13,443 bases of DNA from Planctomycetaceae bacterium (GCA_020426065.1 JAGQQT010000051.1:1-13443), one strand, 5' to 3'. Positions 1-7,588 are shown, counted from the first letter of the stretch. The notes: generated from the letters alone by a model not told the origin. Made by a program: numbers and translations.

Positions 1-594
1 CTGGCACTCGATCGGATCAATGCGATTCCCGGATATCGCAGCCGATTCGAAAAAGAATTCGGAGGGCCAGCCACAGAACAACGACTCGCCCAGGCGATTG
101 CCAGCTTCGAGCGGACGATTGTCTCCGGCGATGCTCCTTACGATCGGTTCACTGCAGGAGACAAATCGGCGTTGAGCGAATCTGCTCAACGGGGACGGGA
201 TCTGTTTTTTGGAAAAGCCAACTGTTCGGCCTGCCATAGTGGACCCAGCTTCTCTGATCTGGCGTTCCACAACATTGGAATCGGCATGGATCGGGATGAG
301 AAGGATCCGGGTCGATTTGAAGTCAGCAAACTGCAGGGAGATTTCGGCGCATTTAAAACACCGACCCTGCGGGAAATCGCACGCACCGGTCCCTACATGC
401 ACGATGGCAGCTTAAAAACACTGCAGGAAGTTGTAGAACACTATAACCGGGGTGGTATCGATAACCCGTATCTCGATGAAGAGCTTTTTCCTCTCAAGCT
501 GACCAGCGAGCAGATTCAGGATCTGGTCCAATTCATGGAGGAAGGACTGTCGAGTGAACATTACCCCCTTGTAGAAGTTCCCCAGCTGCCATAA
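1..594 (+). CDS. Cytochrome c peroxidase / MauG-family di-haem protein, C-terminal fragment
   Basis: The frame is open from base 1, so the gene starts outside the window; 197 C-terminal residues are visible and end at TAA 592-594. A CxxCH haem site (C75-S-A-C78-H79 of the fragment) is followed by the family signature around residues 131-147 (PYMHDGS, then TLQEVVEHYNRGG). M133 in that motif is the expected axial Met ligand of this haem. The YDRF stretch before the CxxCH is also typical of the family. Family knowledge: these di-haem proteins act in the periplasm and reduce H2O2, or in MauG-type members oxidise another protein. The first haem domain and the signal peptide should lie upstream. 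An axial Met fits a CcpA-like enzyme better than true MauG, which has Tyr. No terminator is visible between this gene and the next one 175 bp downstream, so co-transcription is possible but not shown. Confidence 0.88.
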   Translation: MALDRINAIPGYRSRFEKEFGGPATEQRLAQAIASFERTIVSGDAPYDRFTAGDKSALSESAQRGRDLFFGKANCSACHSGPSFSDLAFHNIGIGMDRDEKDPGRFEVSKLQGDFGAFKTPTLREIARTGPYMHDGSLKTLQEVVEHYNRGGIDNPYLDEELFPLKLTSEQIQDLVQFMEEGLSSEHYPLVEVPQLP

Positions 595-769
595 AAAGAA
601 ATGGCTGGAAGCCTCTATCACAATCGCCAGTTTGACGGCCCGCTCACCCGTTTACCTGGTGGACTGAAGTATCATGCAGCTTAGAAAAACCATCCCGGCA
701 TAAGGTCGAAGCTGCACTCTGCAAATTGACTCCTGACCTTGAACCAATATTCCTCTGGAAGGATTGATG

Positions 770-1798
770 ATGAAAACCTCTCTGAAAGTTTGCCTGGCAG
801 CAAGTGTGATCTGCCTGTGGAATCTGGCTCCGGCCAATGCTGATGAAAAACCGCTTCGAGCCCGGCCCGTGGCTGAAGGTCTGGATAATCCCTCCGGTGT
901 GGCCGTCAACGCCGAAACGGGACATGTCTTTTTCTGCACTCGGGCGGGAGTTCATCGACTGGTTCCCGGAAAAGCCGGGAAGGTTTACAGCGAAGTCACC
1001 GGCTTCCCGACCGACATCTACGGAAAAGGCCCGATGTATGACATCGGACCACTGGGTGTCGCGTTTCTGGATAACGAACACCTGGTCGTCGGAGATGGCA
1101 GCCGCCCCGATGGTGAAGAACTTGTGCGGGTTTACAAGGTCGGCAAAGAACCACTCTCCACTGCTGCCAGTGAAGGCTCCGCTGCCTTCACCCTGGGACC
1201 GATTCCTGCCGGGGATGCCTCGGCTAAAGGGGAAGGAAACTTCTATGGTGTGACTACCAATCAGGCGGGCATCTTCATTACCGCCAATGGCGATGACACC
1301 AAAGGCTGGGTGCTGCGAGCCACCGTTCAGGATGGCAAGCCGGGTGAACTGAAACCTTTCATTGCCTCCAAAGAAGCCACCGGAACCGATGCTCCCGTTG
1401 CGATCACAACTGACGCCGAAGGTCGGGTCGTGATTGGTCAGATGGGGGAAATGAACCTGCCTGGCGACAGCCTGCTCACCTTTTACGATGCCGAGTCTGG
1501 CGAACTGATTCGCAGTCTCCCCACCGGATTGAGTGATATCGCCGGGCTGGCCTACTCGCCTAAAAGTGGCAAGCTGTACTGTGTCGATTTCTCCTGGGCC
1601 AAACCGGAAGACGGTGGGCTGTTTGAACTGACCGTCACTGATGATGCCGTCAAGACAAACAAAATCCTGAGCCTCGACAAGCCAACTGCTCTGGCTTTTG
1701 ACAAACGGGGTCGGTTGTATGTCACCGTTTACGGAACTGCTGCGGAAGGGAGCGAAGAGAAAGGTGGCCAACTTCTGGTTGTCCGACCGGGACTGTGA
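770..1798 (+). CDS. Secreted beta-propeller (NHL/SMP-30-like) protein
   Basis: A 342-residue protein exported by a Sec signal peptide (residues 1-24, hydrophobic core, likely cut after APANA before DEKP). Repeated propeller-like blades can be read: LDNPSGVAV near residue 38, then SDIAGLAYSPKSGKLYCVDF and KPTALAFDKRGRLYVTVYG toward the C-terminus. These resemble the NHL, gluconolactonase/SMP-30 and PQQ-like propellers common in planctomycete exported proteins. I cannot identify metal ligands or a catalytic set, so substrate and activity are unknown. Start choice: codons TTG (764), ATG (767) and ATG (770) are consecutive; GGAAGG at 757-762 is 7 nt before the ATG at 770 but only 4 nt before 767, so 770 is preferred and 767 remains possible. 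The stop TGA (1796-1798) abuts a strong hairpin. Confidence 0.8.
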   Translation: MKTSLKVCLAASVICLWNLAPANADEKPLRARPVAEGLDNPSGVAVNAETGHVFFCTRAGVHRLVPGKAGKVYSEVTGFPTDIYGKGPMYDIGPLGVAFLDNEHLVVGDGSRPDGEELVRVYKVGKEPLSTAASEGSAAFTLGPIPAGDASAKGEGNFYGVTTNQAGIFITANGDDTKGWVLRATVQDGKPGELKPFIASKEATGTDAPVAITTDAEGRVVIGQMGEMNLPGDSLLTFYDAESGELIRSLPTGLSDIAGLAYSPKSGKLYCVDFSWAKPEDGGLFELTVTDDAVKTNKILSLDKPTALAFDKRGRLYVTVYGTAAEGSEEKGGQLLVVRPGL

Positions 1799-1861
1799 AT
1801 TTCGTGATGGTTTCCATCCTGCAGGGAAATCCCTGCAGGAGCGGATTTCCACGAAATTTTT
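1798..1861 (+). terminator. Two-tier hairpin with T-tract, probable intrinsic terminator
   Basis: An outer 9-bp stem AATTTCGTG (1798-1806) / CACGAAATT (1850-1858) encloses an inner perfect 10-bp stem TCCTGCAGGG (1817-1826) / CCCTGCAGGA (1831-1840) with an AAAT loop. Five Ts follow (1857-1861). Position right at the propeller stop codon supports termination of that gene. Competing pairings are described in the findings. Confidence 0.7.
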
Positions 1862-1938
1862 GTTCACATCTTTAGCTGTTGGACGATACAATCCCAATAA
1901 ACATCTCCCCTCTCACACCTTCATTTCAGGAAGCGTCT

Positions 1939-2664
1939 ATGAGTTACTCGGATAATCTCCAATATGCTGGCAGCAATCCCTTCGCGATTGATGCCGCACG
2001 CGATGAACGGGCTGCTTTCATCCGTCGCACCTATTCCCATCTGGCCGGTGCCATTGCCGTGTTTGGCGGGCTGCTTTATCTGTTCGTCAACACACCAGCC
2101 ATTCGAGACCCACTGTTTAACCTGATGGTTGGCGGCCAGTGGTGGATTGTGCTGGGAGCATTTATTGGGATCAGCTGGCTGGCAGACTGGTGGGCTCATC
2201 GTGGCACATCATTGACTACCCAATACGCTGGCCTGATGTTGTACACGGTTGCGGAAGCCGTCATTTTTGTGCCACTCGTAACCTACGTCTGGCTGCTGCT
2301 CGGACGCCCTGAGTTTCTGGTGCAGGCGGCCTTCCTGACTCTCATCACCTTCGGGGGTCTGACGGCGTTCGTCATGTTTACGGGAGCAGACTTCTCCTTC
2401 CTTCGCGGCTTCCTGATGCTGGCTGGACTAGCCGCCATGGGACTGGTGGTTGTCGGAATTTTTGGTGGTCTGAACCTGGGAGTCTGGTTCACGGTGGCCA
2501 TGCTGGGACTGAGTGCAGGTTACATTCTGTATGATACCTCCAATGTCCTGCATCACTACCGCACCGATCAACACGTCGCGGCTGCGCTGGCCCTGTTTGC
2601 TTCGGTCGCTCTGATGTTCTGGTACATGATTCGTCTCGTGATTGCTCTGCAGGGCGATGACTGA
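1939..2664 (+). CDS. Bax inhibitor-1 (BI-1/YccA) family integral membrane protein
   Basis: A 241-residue polytopic membrane protein with about seven hydrophobic segments after a hydrophilic N-terminus of roughly 30 residues that ends in RRTYSHLAGA, the usual entry to TM1 in this family. The TM6 signature YDTS is present (D199). Length fits bacterial BI-1/YccA/YbhL proteins. Family knowledge: members are pH-sensitive calcium leak channels (Bacillus YetJ) or FtsH-associated proteins (E. coli YccA), so a role in membrane ion or protein homeostasis is plausible but not shown here. By eye, the second Asp of the YetJ di-aspartyl pair falls on S222 in LALFASVALMF. Start: AGGAAG at 1928-1933 sits 5 nt before ATG 1939; an in-frame ATG at 1879 would add 20 residues but lacks a comparable ribosome site. 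The gene is followed by its own terminator. Confidence 0.9.
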   Translation: MSYSDNLQYAGSNPFAIDAARDERAAFIRRTYSHLAGAIAVFGGLLYLFVNTPAIRDPLFNLMVGGQWWIVLGAFIGISWLADWWAHRGTSLTTQYAGLMLYTVAEAVIFVPLVTYVWLLLGRPEFLVQAAFLTLITFGGLTAFVMFTGADFSFLRGFLMLAGLAAMGLVVVGIFGGLNLGVWFTVAMLGLSAGYILYDTSNVLHHYRTDQHVAAALALFASVALMFWYMIRLVIALQGDD

Positions 2665-2708
2665 TCCACACAGGTTCCTCTCCGGGGGAACAAATCCTGA
2701 ATGCATTC

Positions 2709-2744
2709 ACACCTCCCCGCTGCCTGGCAGGGAGGTGTTTTTTT
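2709..2744 (+). terminator. Rho-independent terminator after the BI-1 gene
   Basis: A perfect 9-bp GC-rich stem ACACCTCCC (2709-2717) / GGGAGGTGT (2730-2738) with a 12-nt loop is followed directly by seven Ts (2738-2744). It lies 45 bp after the BI-1 stop codon and is in the correct orientation to separate that gene from the downstream mutase. Confidence 0.9.
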
Positions 2745-2843
2745 ATCTGTGCAAAATCGAATCGTCATTCCATCGCGAGTGGCGGAATGGTCTGTTAGAC
2801 TCGAACTGGCTCAATAAGCAATCGATTCTGCAAAGGCATTCCC

Positions 2844-4670
2844 ATGACGACACCTCGCATCGAAGCAGCGCTGGAGAAAGTTAGTCAGGCCGTATCCCGC
2901 TCCGCATTGACCTCAACCAGTCAGCAGAATGTCACCCGATGGCTGACCGAACCGCAGTATGGGGCCTATCAGGATGGCATCCTGAATCTGGTTGAAGCAG
3001 ATCAGTTTGAGAAACTGGACAGCCTCTTCTGGGAGGTGATTGCCTTTGGAACCGGAGGACGCCGCGGACCGATGGCCGATTTTGGCTCGGCGACAATCAA
3101 TCCCCGGACCATTGCCGAATCCGCTCATGGGTTGGCCACTTACCTGAAAAAATCGGGGGATGCACGCAGCAATTCAGCAGTCATCGCCTGCGATACCCGA
3201 AATCGTTCGCTGGAATTCTCCCGCATCACGGCCAGCGTACTGGCTGCTCATGGTTTGAAAGTCTATTTCTATCCTTCCGCTCGCTCCACACCGCAACTCT
3301 CTTACTCAGTCCGTCATCTGCAATGTGATCTGGGAGCGATGATTTCGGCCTCTCATAACCCGCCGGCAGATAACGGATTCAAGGCTTACTGGAACACCGG
3401 GGGACAGGTCCTGCCGCCGCACGATAAGGGAATTGTCGATTGCGTGTACGATGCCGGAGAAATTCCGATCGTCGATTTCGATCAGGCCGTTGCCAACGGT
3501 CAGATTGTTCTCCTGGATTCCGCTGTGGATGAGGCGTATCACAAAGCTGTCCTGGCGATGTCACTCTCCAGTCAACGAGAGTTGAATGCCGTCTTCACAC
3601 CACTGCATGGTGTGGGAGAAACAGCCTGTTACCAGATTCTGCAGAAAGCCGGCTTCTCCGGTGTTTCCATTGTGGAATCACAACGGACGCAGGATGGCAA
3701 CTTCCCCAACGTCGATCAGCACATGCCCAACCCGGAGCGGACGGAAGTCTTCCGGGAAGCCATTGCCCAGGCCAAGCAGACGGGAGCAAATGTGATTCTC
3801 GCTTCCGATCCGGATGCGGACCGGCTGGGAGTGTGTGTCAAAAACACTACGGGAGAGTTTGTGCATCTGACCGGAAATCAGATTGGCTCTTTGATTGTCG
3901 ATTACATCCTCCGCAAGCGTCAGGCAGCAGGTACGCTCTCTGATCAGCACTTTGTCGTTGAGACGCTGGTCACCACGCCGCTCATTGGCGCGATTGCCCA
4001 GGCACATGGAGTGCGGATCATTGATGATCTGCTGGTCGGGTTCAAATACATTGGACAGACCATCGATCAGGAGGGTCCGGACAAATTTGTGTTCGGAGCG
4101 GAGGAATCCCTAGGTTTCCTGGCCGGAACGTATGCCCGCGACAAGGATGCCGGGATTGCTTCACTGTATCTGTGCGAAGCGGCGGCTGAACTCCAGGCGG
4201 AAGGCAAATCACTGCTGGATCGCCTGAACGAACTTTACAATGAACATGGCTATTTTCTGGAAGGTCAGATCTCCAAAGTCTGCACGGGACCTTCCGGGAA
4301 AGCTCAGATTGATGGCCTGATGGCTGCGTTTCGGGAAACTCCCCCCAACAGCCTGGGAGGACTGGCCTTAAGCCGGGTCCGGGATTACGGCACACACGAG
4401 TGCCGGGAACTTCCAGGCAATACGTTGATCAAAGAACTCCCCGCTCCCAGTGGCAACCTGCTGTTTTTTGAATCCTCACCTGGCACCGAATCCATCCGGA
4501 TTGCCGTCCGTCCTTCCGGAACCGAACCGAAGATCAAGTTCTATGTATTCATCAATGCCATGCTGCAGGGACGCGATCTGGCAGCAACCAGTGCCGTGGC
4601 CCAAAAGCTGAATGCCGGCATCCGTCAAGACCTGAACGGCTGGATTGATCAACAGCTGGCCTCAGCCTGA
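2844..4670 (+). CDS. Phospho-sugar mutase (phosphoglucomutase/phosphomannomutase, alpha-D-phosphohexomutase superfamily)
   Basis: A complete 608-residue cytoplasmic enzyme that interconverts 1-phospho and 6-phospho sugars, probably glucose phosphates, through a phosphoserine. All four active-site elements are present in order: the phosphoserine loop SASHNPPADNGFKAYW with catalytic S170, the Mg2+ loop D322-P-D324-A-D326-R, the sugar-recognition loop GAEESLGF (E420, S422), and the C-terminal phosphate-binding loop RPSGTEPKIKFY starting at R556. The N-terminal FGTGGRRG motif is also typical. Length fits the PGM2/PgcA-like branch (about 580-610 residues), not the shorter PMM/PGM enzymes of about 460, but the preferred sugar cannot be read from sequence alone. 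Start: AAAGG at 2832-2836 is 7 nt before ATG 2844. It is isolated between the BI-1 terminator and its own terminator, so it is likely monocistronic. Confidence 0.95.
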   Translation: MTTPRIEAALEKVSQAVSRSALTSTSQQNVTRWLTEPQYGAYQDGILNLVEADQFEKLDSLFWEVIAFGTGGRRGPMADFGSATINPRTIAESAHGLATYLKKSGDARSNSAVIACDTRNRSLEFSRITASVLAAHGLKVYFYPSARSTPQLSYSVRHLQCDLGAMISASHNPPADNGFKAYWNTGGQVLPPHDKGIVDCVYDAGEIPIVDFDQAVANGQIVLLDSAVDEAYHKAVLAMSLSSQRELNAVFTPLHGVGETACYQILQKAGFSGVSIVESQRTQDGNFPNVDQHMPNPERTEVFREAIAQAKQTGANVILASDPDADRLGVCVKNTTGEFVHLTGNQIGSLIVDYILRKRQAAGTLSDQHFVVETLVTTPLIGAIAQAHGVRIIDDLLVGFKYIGQTIDQEGPDKFVFGAEESLGFLAGTYARDKDAGIASLYLCEAAAELQAEGKSLLDRLNELYNEHGYFLEGQISKVCTGPSGKAQIDGLMAAFRETPPNSLGGLALSRVRDYGTHECRELPGNTLIKELPAPSGNLLFFESSPGTESIRIAVRPSGTEPKIKFYVFINAMLQGRDLAATSAVAQKLNAGIRQDLNGWIDQQLASA

Positions 4671-4689
4671 TGCGAATGCGAGTCAACAA

Positions 4690-4730
4690 AAAAACAGCCG
4701 ATCGGTTAATCGATCGGCTGTTTTTCTTTT
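4690..4730. terminator. Bidirectional intrinsic terminator between convergent genes
   Basis: A perfect 15-bp stem, AAAAACAGCCGATCG (4690-4704) / CGATCGGCTGTTTTT (4711-4725), has a 6-nt loop GTTAAT. On the + strand it ends in a T-rich tract to 4730 (mutase gene). On the - strand the A-tract at 4688-4694 reads as a U-tract (DUF1559 gene, stop at 4752). Placement between two convergent genes fits a shared terminator. Confidence 0.92.
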
Positions 4731-4751
4731 CATGACAGAGTTCTGAGTGGA

Positions 4752-5741
4752 TCAGAATTCTCCCAGTGTGTGACCATCCTGAATGGACAGCAGGTATTCG
4801 AACAATGAATCATCTGTCTTGATACTGACGTCCGTGTTGTGATCAATGTTCTCGCTGATGAAACGAACGGAACCATCTCCCAGAACAAATTGACCACCAC
4901 CCTTGTGATGACTGCTGAATGCCCGGCGGCATTCACTGTTTTCGGGACAGTTTAACAGGCGATATCCACTACCGTGGGTACAGGACATTTTCGAGTTGTG
5001 GTTTCCGTCTGCACCGGCTGACAACCAGCCGGTACCAGCTGCAGGCTGGTTTCCGGAAGTGTCCGCCTTCCGATAAATTCGCTCACCCACCAGCAGCGTA
5101 TTGCTCAAACCGTCGGTAATGTCGCGAAAACGGGTTTTGCTGTTGCGGTAGAATGCCCCCGTGGCATCATCATTCACTTCACGAACAATTCCATCATTGT
5201 CATTGTCGTAATCCGGACGAATGTTCCCGGCACTGTTTACAGCCACATAGTTCATTGTCACCAGAGGGACATCTGCGCTGTTCGGAACATCTCGAGCCTG
5301 TCGGTCTGTAAAGCTGTCCTGAACATCCGGTGCGGAGTCAGAAGGACAACGCCAGGCTGGTACTGGAGTCTGCAACACAGAAAGCCGCGAGTCAGACAGA
5401 GCGGCCATTGGGTTCTGTCCCACGTTCAACTGATCGTAAGAGGCACTCAGCTCCATGAAGGGAGCAATGTGAGCTGACCAGGCCCAGTTGGGAGCCCGAA
5501 CATGCAGTGCATTGTTGTTCTGATTCATGCTTCCCGGAGGCAGCGTGCCATGTGTATCGTGGTAATTGTGCAGTGCCAGTCCGATCTGCTTCAGGTTGTT
5601 TTTGCAGCTGGAACGGCGTGCGGCTTCACGTGCCTGCTGAACGGCAGGCAGCAGTAATGCCACCAGAATCGCAATGATTGCAATGACAACTAGTAGTTCG
5701 ATCAGCGTAAAGGCCGATCTTCTGAGACAATTTCGCGACAT
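4752..5741 (-). CDS. DUF1559 domain protein with prepilin-type N-terminal cleavage/methylation motif
   Basis: A 329-residue protein. Residues 7-40 carry a type IV pilin/pseudopilin leader: RRSA before F11-T-L-I-E15, with the processing site expected between A10 and F11 and the conserved Glu at +5, then a long hydrophobic helix running into [15 protein letters not shown]. The remainder is a DUF1559 domain ending with the H-x9-DG signature (H279 to D289-G290) in [17 protein letters not shown]. Such proteins occur in tens to hundreds of paralogues per genome in Planctomycetes; they are thought to be surface or pilus-like proteins but have no settled function. AGAGGAG (5748-5754 on the + map) gives a strong ribosome site 6 nt before the ATG. 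The TTR-like lipoprotein gene lies 30 bp upstream on the same strand, so the two probably form an operon. The shared hairpin at 4690-4730 ends the transcript. Confidence 0.95.
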   Translation of the reverse strand: MSRNCLRRSAFTLIELLVVIAIIAILVALLLPAVQQAREAARRSSCKNNLKQIGLALHNYHDTHGTLPPGSMNQNNNALHVRAPNWAWSAHIAPFMELSASYDQLNVGQNPMAALSDSRLSVLQTPVPAWRCPSDSAPDVQDSFTDRQARDVPNSADVPLVTMNYVAVNSAGNIRPDYDNDNDGIVREVNDDATGAFYRNSKTRFRDITDGLSNTLLVGERIYRKADTSGNQPAAGTGWLSAGADGNHNSKMSCTHGSGYRLLNCPENSECRRAFSSHHKGGGQFVLGDGSVRFISENIDHNTDVSIKTDDSLFEYLLSIQDGHTLGEF

Positions 5742-5771
5742 TCAGAACTCCTCTAAAAAGAAAACGACAGG

Positions 5772-6194
5772 TTATTGATCGCCAGCTTTGGTCAGCTTGA
5801 TCTCGATTTGATTATCGCCACTCTCTGAAATCGTAACCTCGATTCCGGACTCTGCTGAACTGGTATATTTTTCAGAAAACGGCAATGAGCCTTCATCTTC
5901 TACTTCATATTGCACAGCAACTTTGTAGTTTCCTGGCTCAATTCCCGTGATTCCAGCTGTGGTTTCTACCCGAAAGGTGCCATCTTCTTTGATGGTCGCA
6001 AAAGCACTGCGCCCTTCTCCCACTGGATAGAACTGCACCAGCCCTTTCTGCAGTGGCTGCCCATCAACGGTCACAACCCCCGCAGCAGTGGAACCTGCAG
6101 ACTCTTTCCCGGAGCAGCCTGCCCCCAGAGCAATCAGCAGCAACGCCAGAAATACCTGGGGTACAAATCGGATAGCTTTCAGCACTGATTTCAC
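5772..6194 (-). CDS. Transthyretin/carboxypeptidase-regulatory-like lipoprotein
   Basis: A 140-residue protein with a lipoprotein signal peptide (hydrophobic stretch, lipobox LGAGC with the lipidated Cys at residue 27). After it comes a single beta-sandwich domain with the usual planctomycete pattern GVVTVDGQPLQKGLVQFYP, then KEDGTFRVET and EPGNYKVAV. This resembles carboxypeptidase regulatory-like/transthyretin-like folds. It is expected to be anchored in a membrane facing the periplasm. The function is unknown; members are repeatedly found beside DUF1559 genes, and that is so here (30-bp gap). A joint role at the cell surface is therefore likely but inferred. No convincing -35/-10 pair was found upstream. 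Confidence 0.88.
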   Translation of the reverse strand: MKSVLKAIRFVPQVFLALLLIALGAGCSGKESAGSTAAGVVTVDGQPLQKGLVQFYPVGEGRSAFATIKEDGTFRVETTAGITGIEPGNYKVAVQYEVEDEGSLPFSEKYTSSAESGIEVTISESGDNQIEIKLTKAGDQ

Positions 6195-6554
6195 TCGCTT
6201 CGATCAAGACAGGGTTATACTGCATCACAGCAGGAATGATTTTGACGCAATATATCCACGAATTATCCTTTGTCGATGAGAAAGGCATACATTGCATTGA
6301 GATTTTTTGTCGCATTTGGCCGGTCGACAAATTCACAGCGTAAGCCTGGTAGCGGATTCGTTGCTGCGGCATAATTGCCCTTTTGTATTTTCTCAGCACG
6401 TTTCACTGAAAAAACACCGGGCCATAATCTGGCAGATTGAGATTTGAGTACAGCTCGAACAAGCGGCTGAATCCCCGCAGGAACCTCAAACGAGGGCAGA
6501 CGTGACCTCTTCTGACCTGCAACAGAAATCTATCAGGACCGTATCTCCAGAAGC
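6195..6554. other. Intergenic stretch without a supported gene
   Basis: These 360 bp separate the anti-sigma stop codon from the lipoprotein start, both on the - strand. No reading frame here has a convincing ribosome site or recognisable protein. The 7-mer TTTGTCG occurs at 6269-6275 and 6306-6312, and inverted at 6325-6331; the last two could form a hairpin with a 12-nt loop, but no U-tract follows on either strand. The stretch probably holds the promoter for the lipoprotein/DUF1559 pair, which I could not pin down. A weak GCCA/TGGC hairpin followed by six Ts on the - strand near 6413-6440 could be a poor terminator for the sigma operon. Confidence 0.5.
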
Positions 6555-6809
6555 TCACAGATGTTCCTGGATCGATTCCTGAATCCGCTGGCGGGCTTCC
6601 AGAGTCAGTGAGGAATCGGCCAGGCTGGTTTCATCCTGAAGTGCCCCATACTGGCGGGCCATGCGGCTGATGAAATCGAGCTGATGTTTCAGTCGATGGC
6701 AGACCCGGCACATCCTCAGATGCAGACGCAGTTGCACACACTGCCAGAAGGGAAGGTTGCCTTCTTTGCATTCCGAGAGGAGGTGGCTGACTTGCTTGCA
6801 GTTCATCAT
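6555..6809 (-). CDS. Soluble zinc-finger (ZAS/zf-HC2-type) anti-sigma factor
   Basis: An 84-residue protein with the zinc anti-sigma signature H30-x3-C34-x2-C37 (HLRMCRVC) and an N-terminal Cys (C4) in the usual place of the fourth ligand. It lacks a transmembrane helix, so it should act in the cytoplasm by binding the sigma factor encoded immediately upstream. Extra cysteines C14 and C24 are present. Family knowledge: ZAS proteins release their sigma factor when zinc/thiol ligands are oxidised or bind a signal; whether this one senses redox is inference. Its ATG overlaps the sigma stop codon in an ATGA (6806-6809), the classic sign of translational coupling and matched expression. A GGAG/GAAGG ribosome site lies 9 nt or more upstream, inside the sigma gene. 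Translation could also begin at the second Met. Confidence 0.88.
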   Translation of the reverse strand: MMNCKQVSHLLSECKEGNLPFWQCVQLRLHLRMCRVCHRLKHQLDFISRMARQYGALQDETSLADSSLTLEARQRIQESIQEHL

Positions 6810-7405
6810 GTGTGTTCACCTTCTCCCGCTCGACAGAACCAGTTTTTCTCCAGGCATTGACGCAGGCTCAGGCGTGCCCGATACAGCATCACACTCATAT
6901 TTCCCGGAGTCACTTCCAACTCGCCACACAATTCCTCTGTGGAAATCTGTTCGACTTCTCTCATCATGAACACAGTTCGTAACCGCTCCGGAAGTCGTTC
7001 GACACACTTGCGAAACGTGAGCCAGAATTCCTGGCTTTCCAGCGTGTCTTCCGACAAATTTGGCCACTCCCGGGGTTGAGTCTGCCATTCTCCCCGGCCA
7101 TCAAACAACTGGTTTCCTTCCTGCTCGGAATGGAGGGAACTGATGGGGTGCTCCCGATTTTGCTTTCTCAGATAATCGATCATCTTGTTTCGCAGAATCG
7201 CGACAAACCAGGTCCGTTCATCCGAGTCTCCTTCAAAGCTGGGAGACTTCAGGGCGGCAATGAACGTTTCCTGAACCAGATCTTCCGCGATATGCCGATT
7301 GCCAATGCGTGACATGGCATACCGAAACAGAGCATCGCCGTGCTGTTCCACCCAATGTTGTGGATCGGTCAACATACTCTGTTTTCCCTGGTAAGAGTGA
7401 CTCAT
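6806..7405 (-). CDS. ECF-type RNA polymerase sigma-70 factor
   Basis: A 199-residue extracytoplasmic-function sigma factor with only regions 2 and 4. Region 2 (about residues 24-86) includes GNRHIAEDLVQETFIAAL and the -10 recognition helix with RTWFVAILRNKMIDYLRK. Region 4 (about 138-190) includes LPERLRTVFMMREVEQIS and the helix-turn-helix ending NMSVMLYRARLSLRQCL. The linker (87-137) is acidic and Trp-rich. The start at 7405 has GAGG 6 nt upstream; an internal Met at residue 11 is a weaker alternative. It overlaps its anti-sigma gene by 4 bp. The msrAB gene ends 183 bp upstream on the same strand, suggesting an oxidative-stress regulon, but no promoter motif shared by the two genes was found by eye. 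A 23-bp inverted repeat lies about 95-117 bp before its start codon. Confidence 0.95.
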   Translation of the reverse strand: MSHSYQGKQSMLTDPQHWVEQHGDALFRYAMSRIGNRHIAEDLVQETFIAALKSPSFEGDSDERTWFVAILRNKMIDYLRKQNREHPISSLHSEQEGNQLFDGRGEWQTQPREWPNLSEDTLESQEFWLTFRKCVERLPERLRTVFMMREVEQISTEELCGELEVTPGNMSVMLYRARLSLRQCLEKNWFCRAGEGEHT

Positions 7406-7499
7406 CCTGAACCTCGACTGGAAAACGGGAAGTCAGATCACACAGGATCCCTCAGCAGGTTGGACGATGTCCGGGCTCTTTTCTTACACCCGATTTCCG

Positions 7500-7522
7500 G
7501 ATTTCAGAAAAATTGTGAAATC
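7500..7522. repeat. Inverted repeat GATTTCA-N9-TGAAATC upstream of the sigma gene
   Basis: Perfect 7-bp arms at 7500-7506 and 7516-7522 sit in the 183-bp gap between the msrAB stop and the sigma start codon. No T-tract follows on the - strand, so it does not look like an intrinsic terminator. It could be an operator for the sigma/anti-sigma operon. Short perfect arms can arise by chance, so the regulatory reading is weak. Confidence 0.35.
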
Positions 7523-7588
7523 AGATGTGATGCCTAAACGGTCCGGCCTCATCAGCCGTGATCTGAGAACATTGTAACCCGTTGTCAG

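Noticed and set aside
726..753. TTGACT with a TATTCC-like box as a promoter for the propeller gene
   Set aside because: The implied transcription start would fall on the Shine-Dalgarno sequence at 757-762, and the -10 match is poor.
644..1897. Long open frame (417 codons) on the - strand opposite the propeller gene
   Set aside because: It runs antisense to a gene with a clear signal peptide, ribosome site and propeller motifs. Its translation has no recognisable domain and low-complexity composition typical of a shadow frame.
2766..2789. CATTCC-N12-GGAATG dyad upstream of the mutase gene as an operator
   Set aside because: The arms are only 6 bp in a 99-bp gap and have no supporting promoter; such short dyads are expected by chance.
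6306..6331. Hairpin TTTGTCG/CGACAAA as a terminator
   Set aside because: On the - strand, the direction of the flanking genes, the stem is followed by As and not Us; the stem is only 7 bp with a 12-nt loop.
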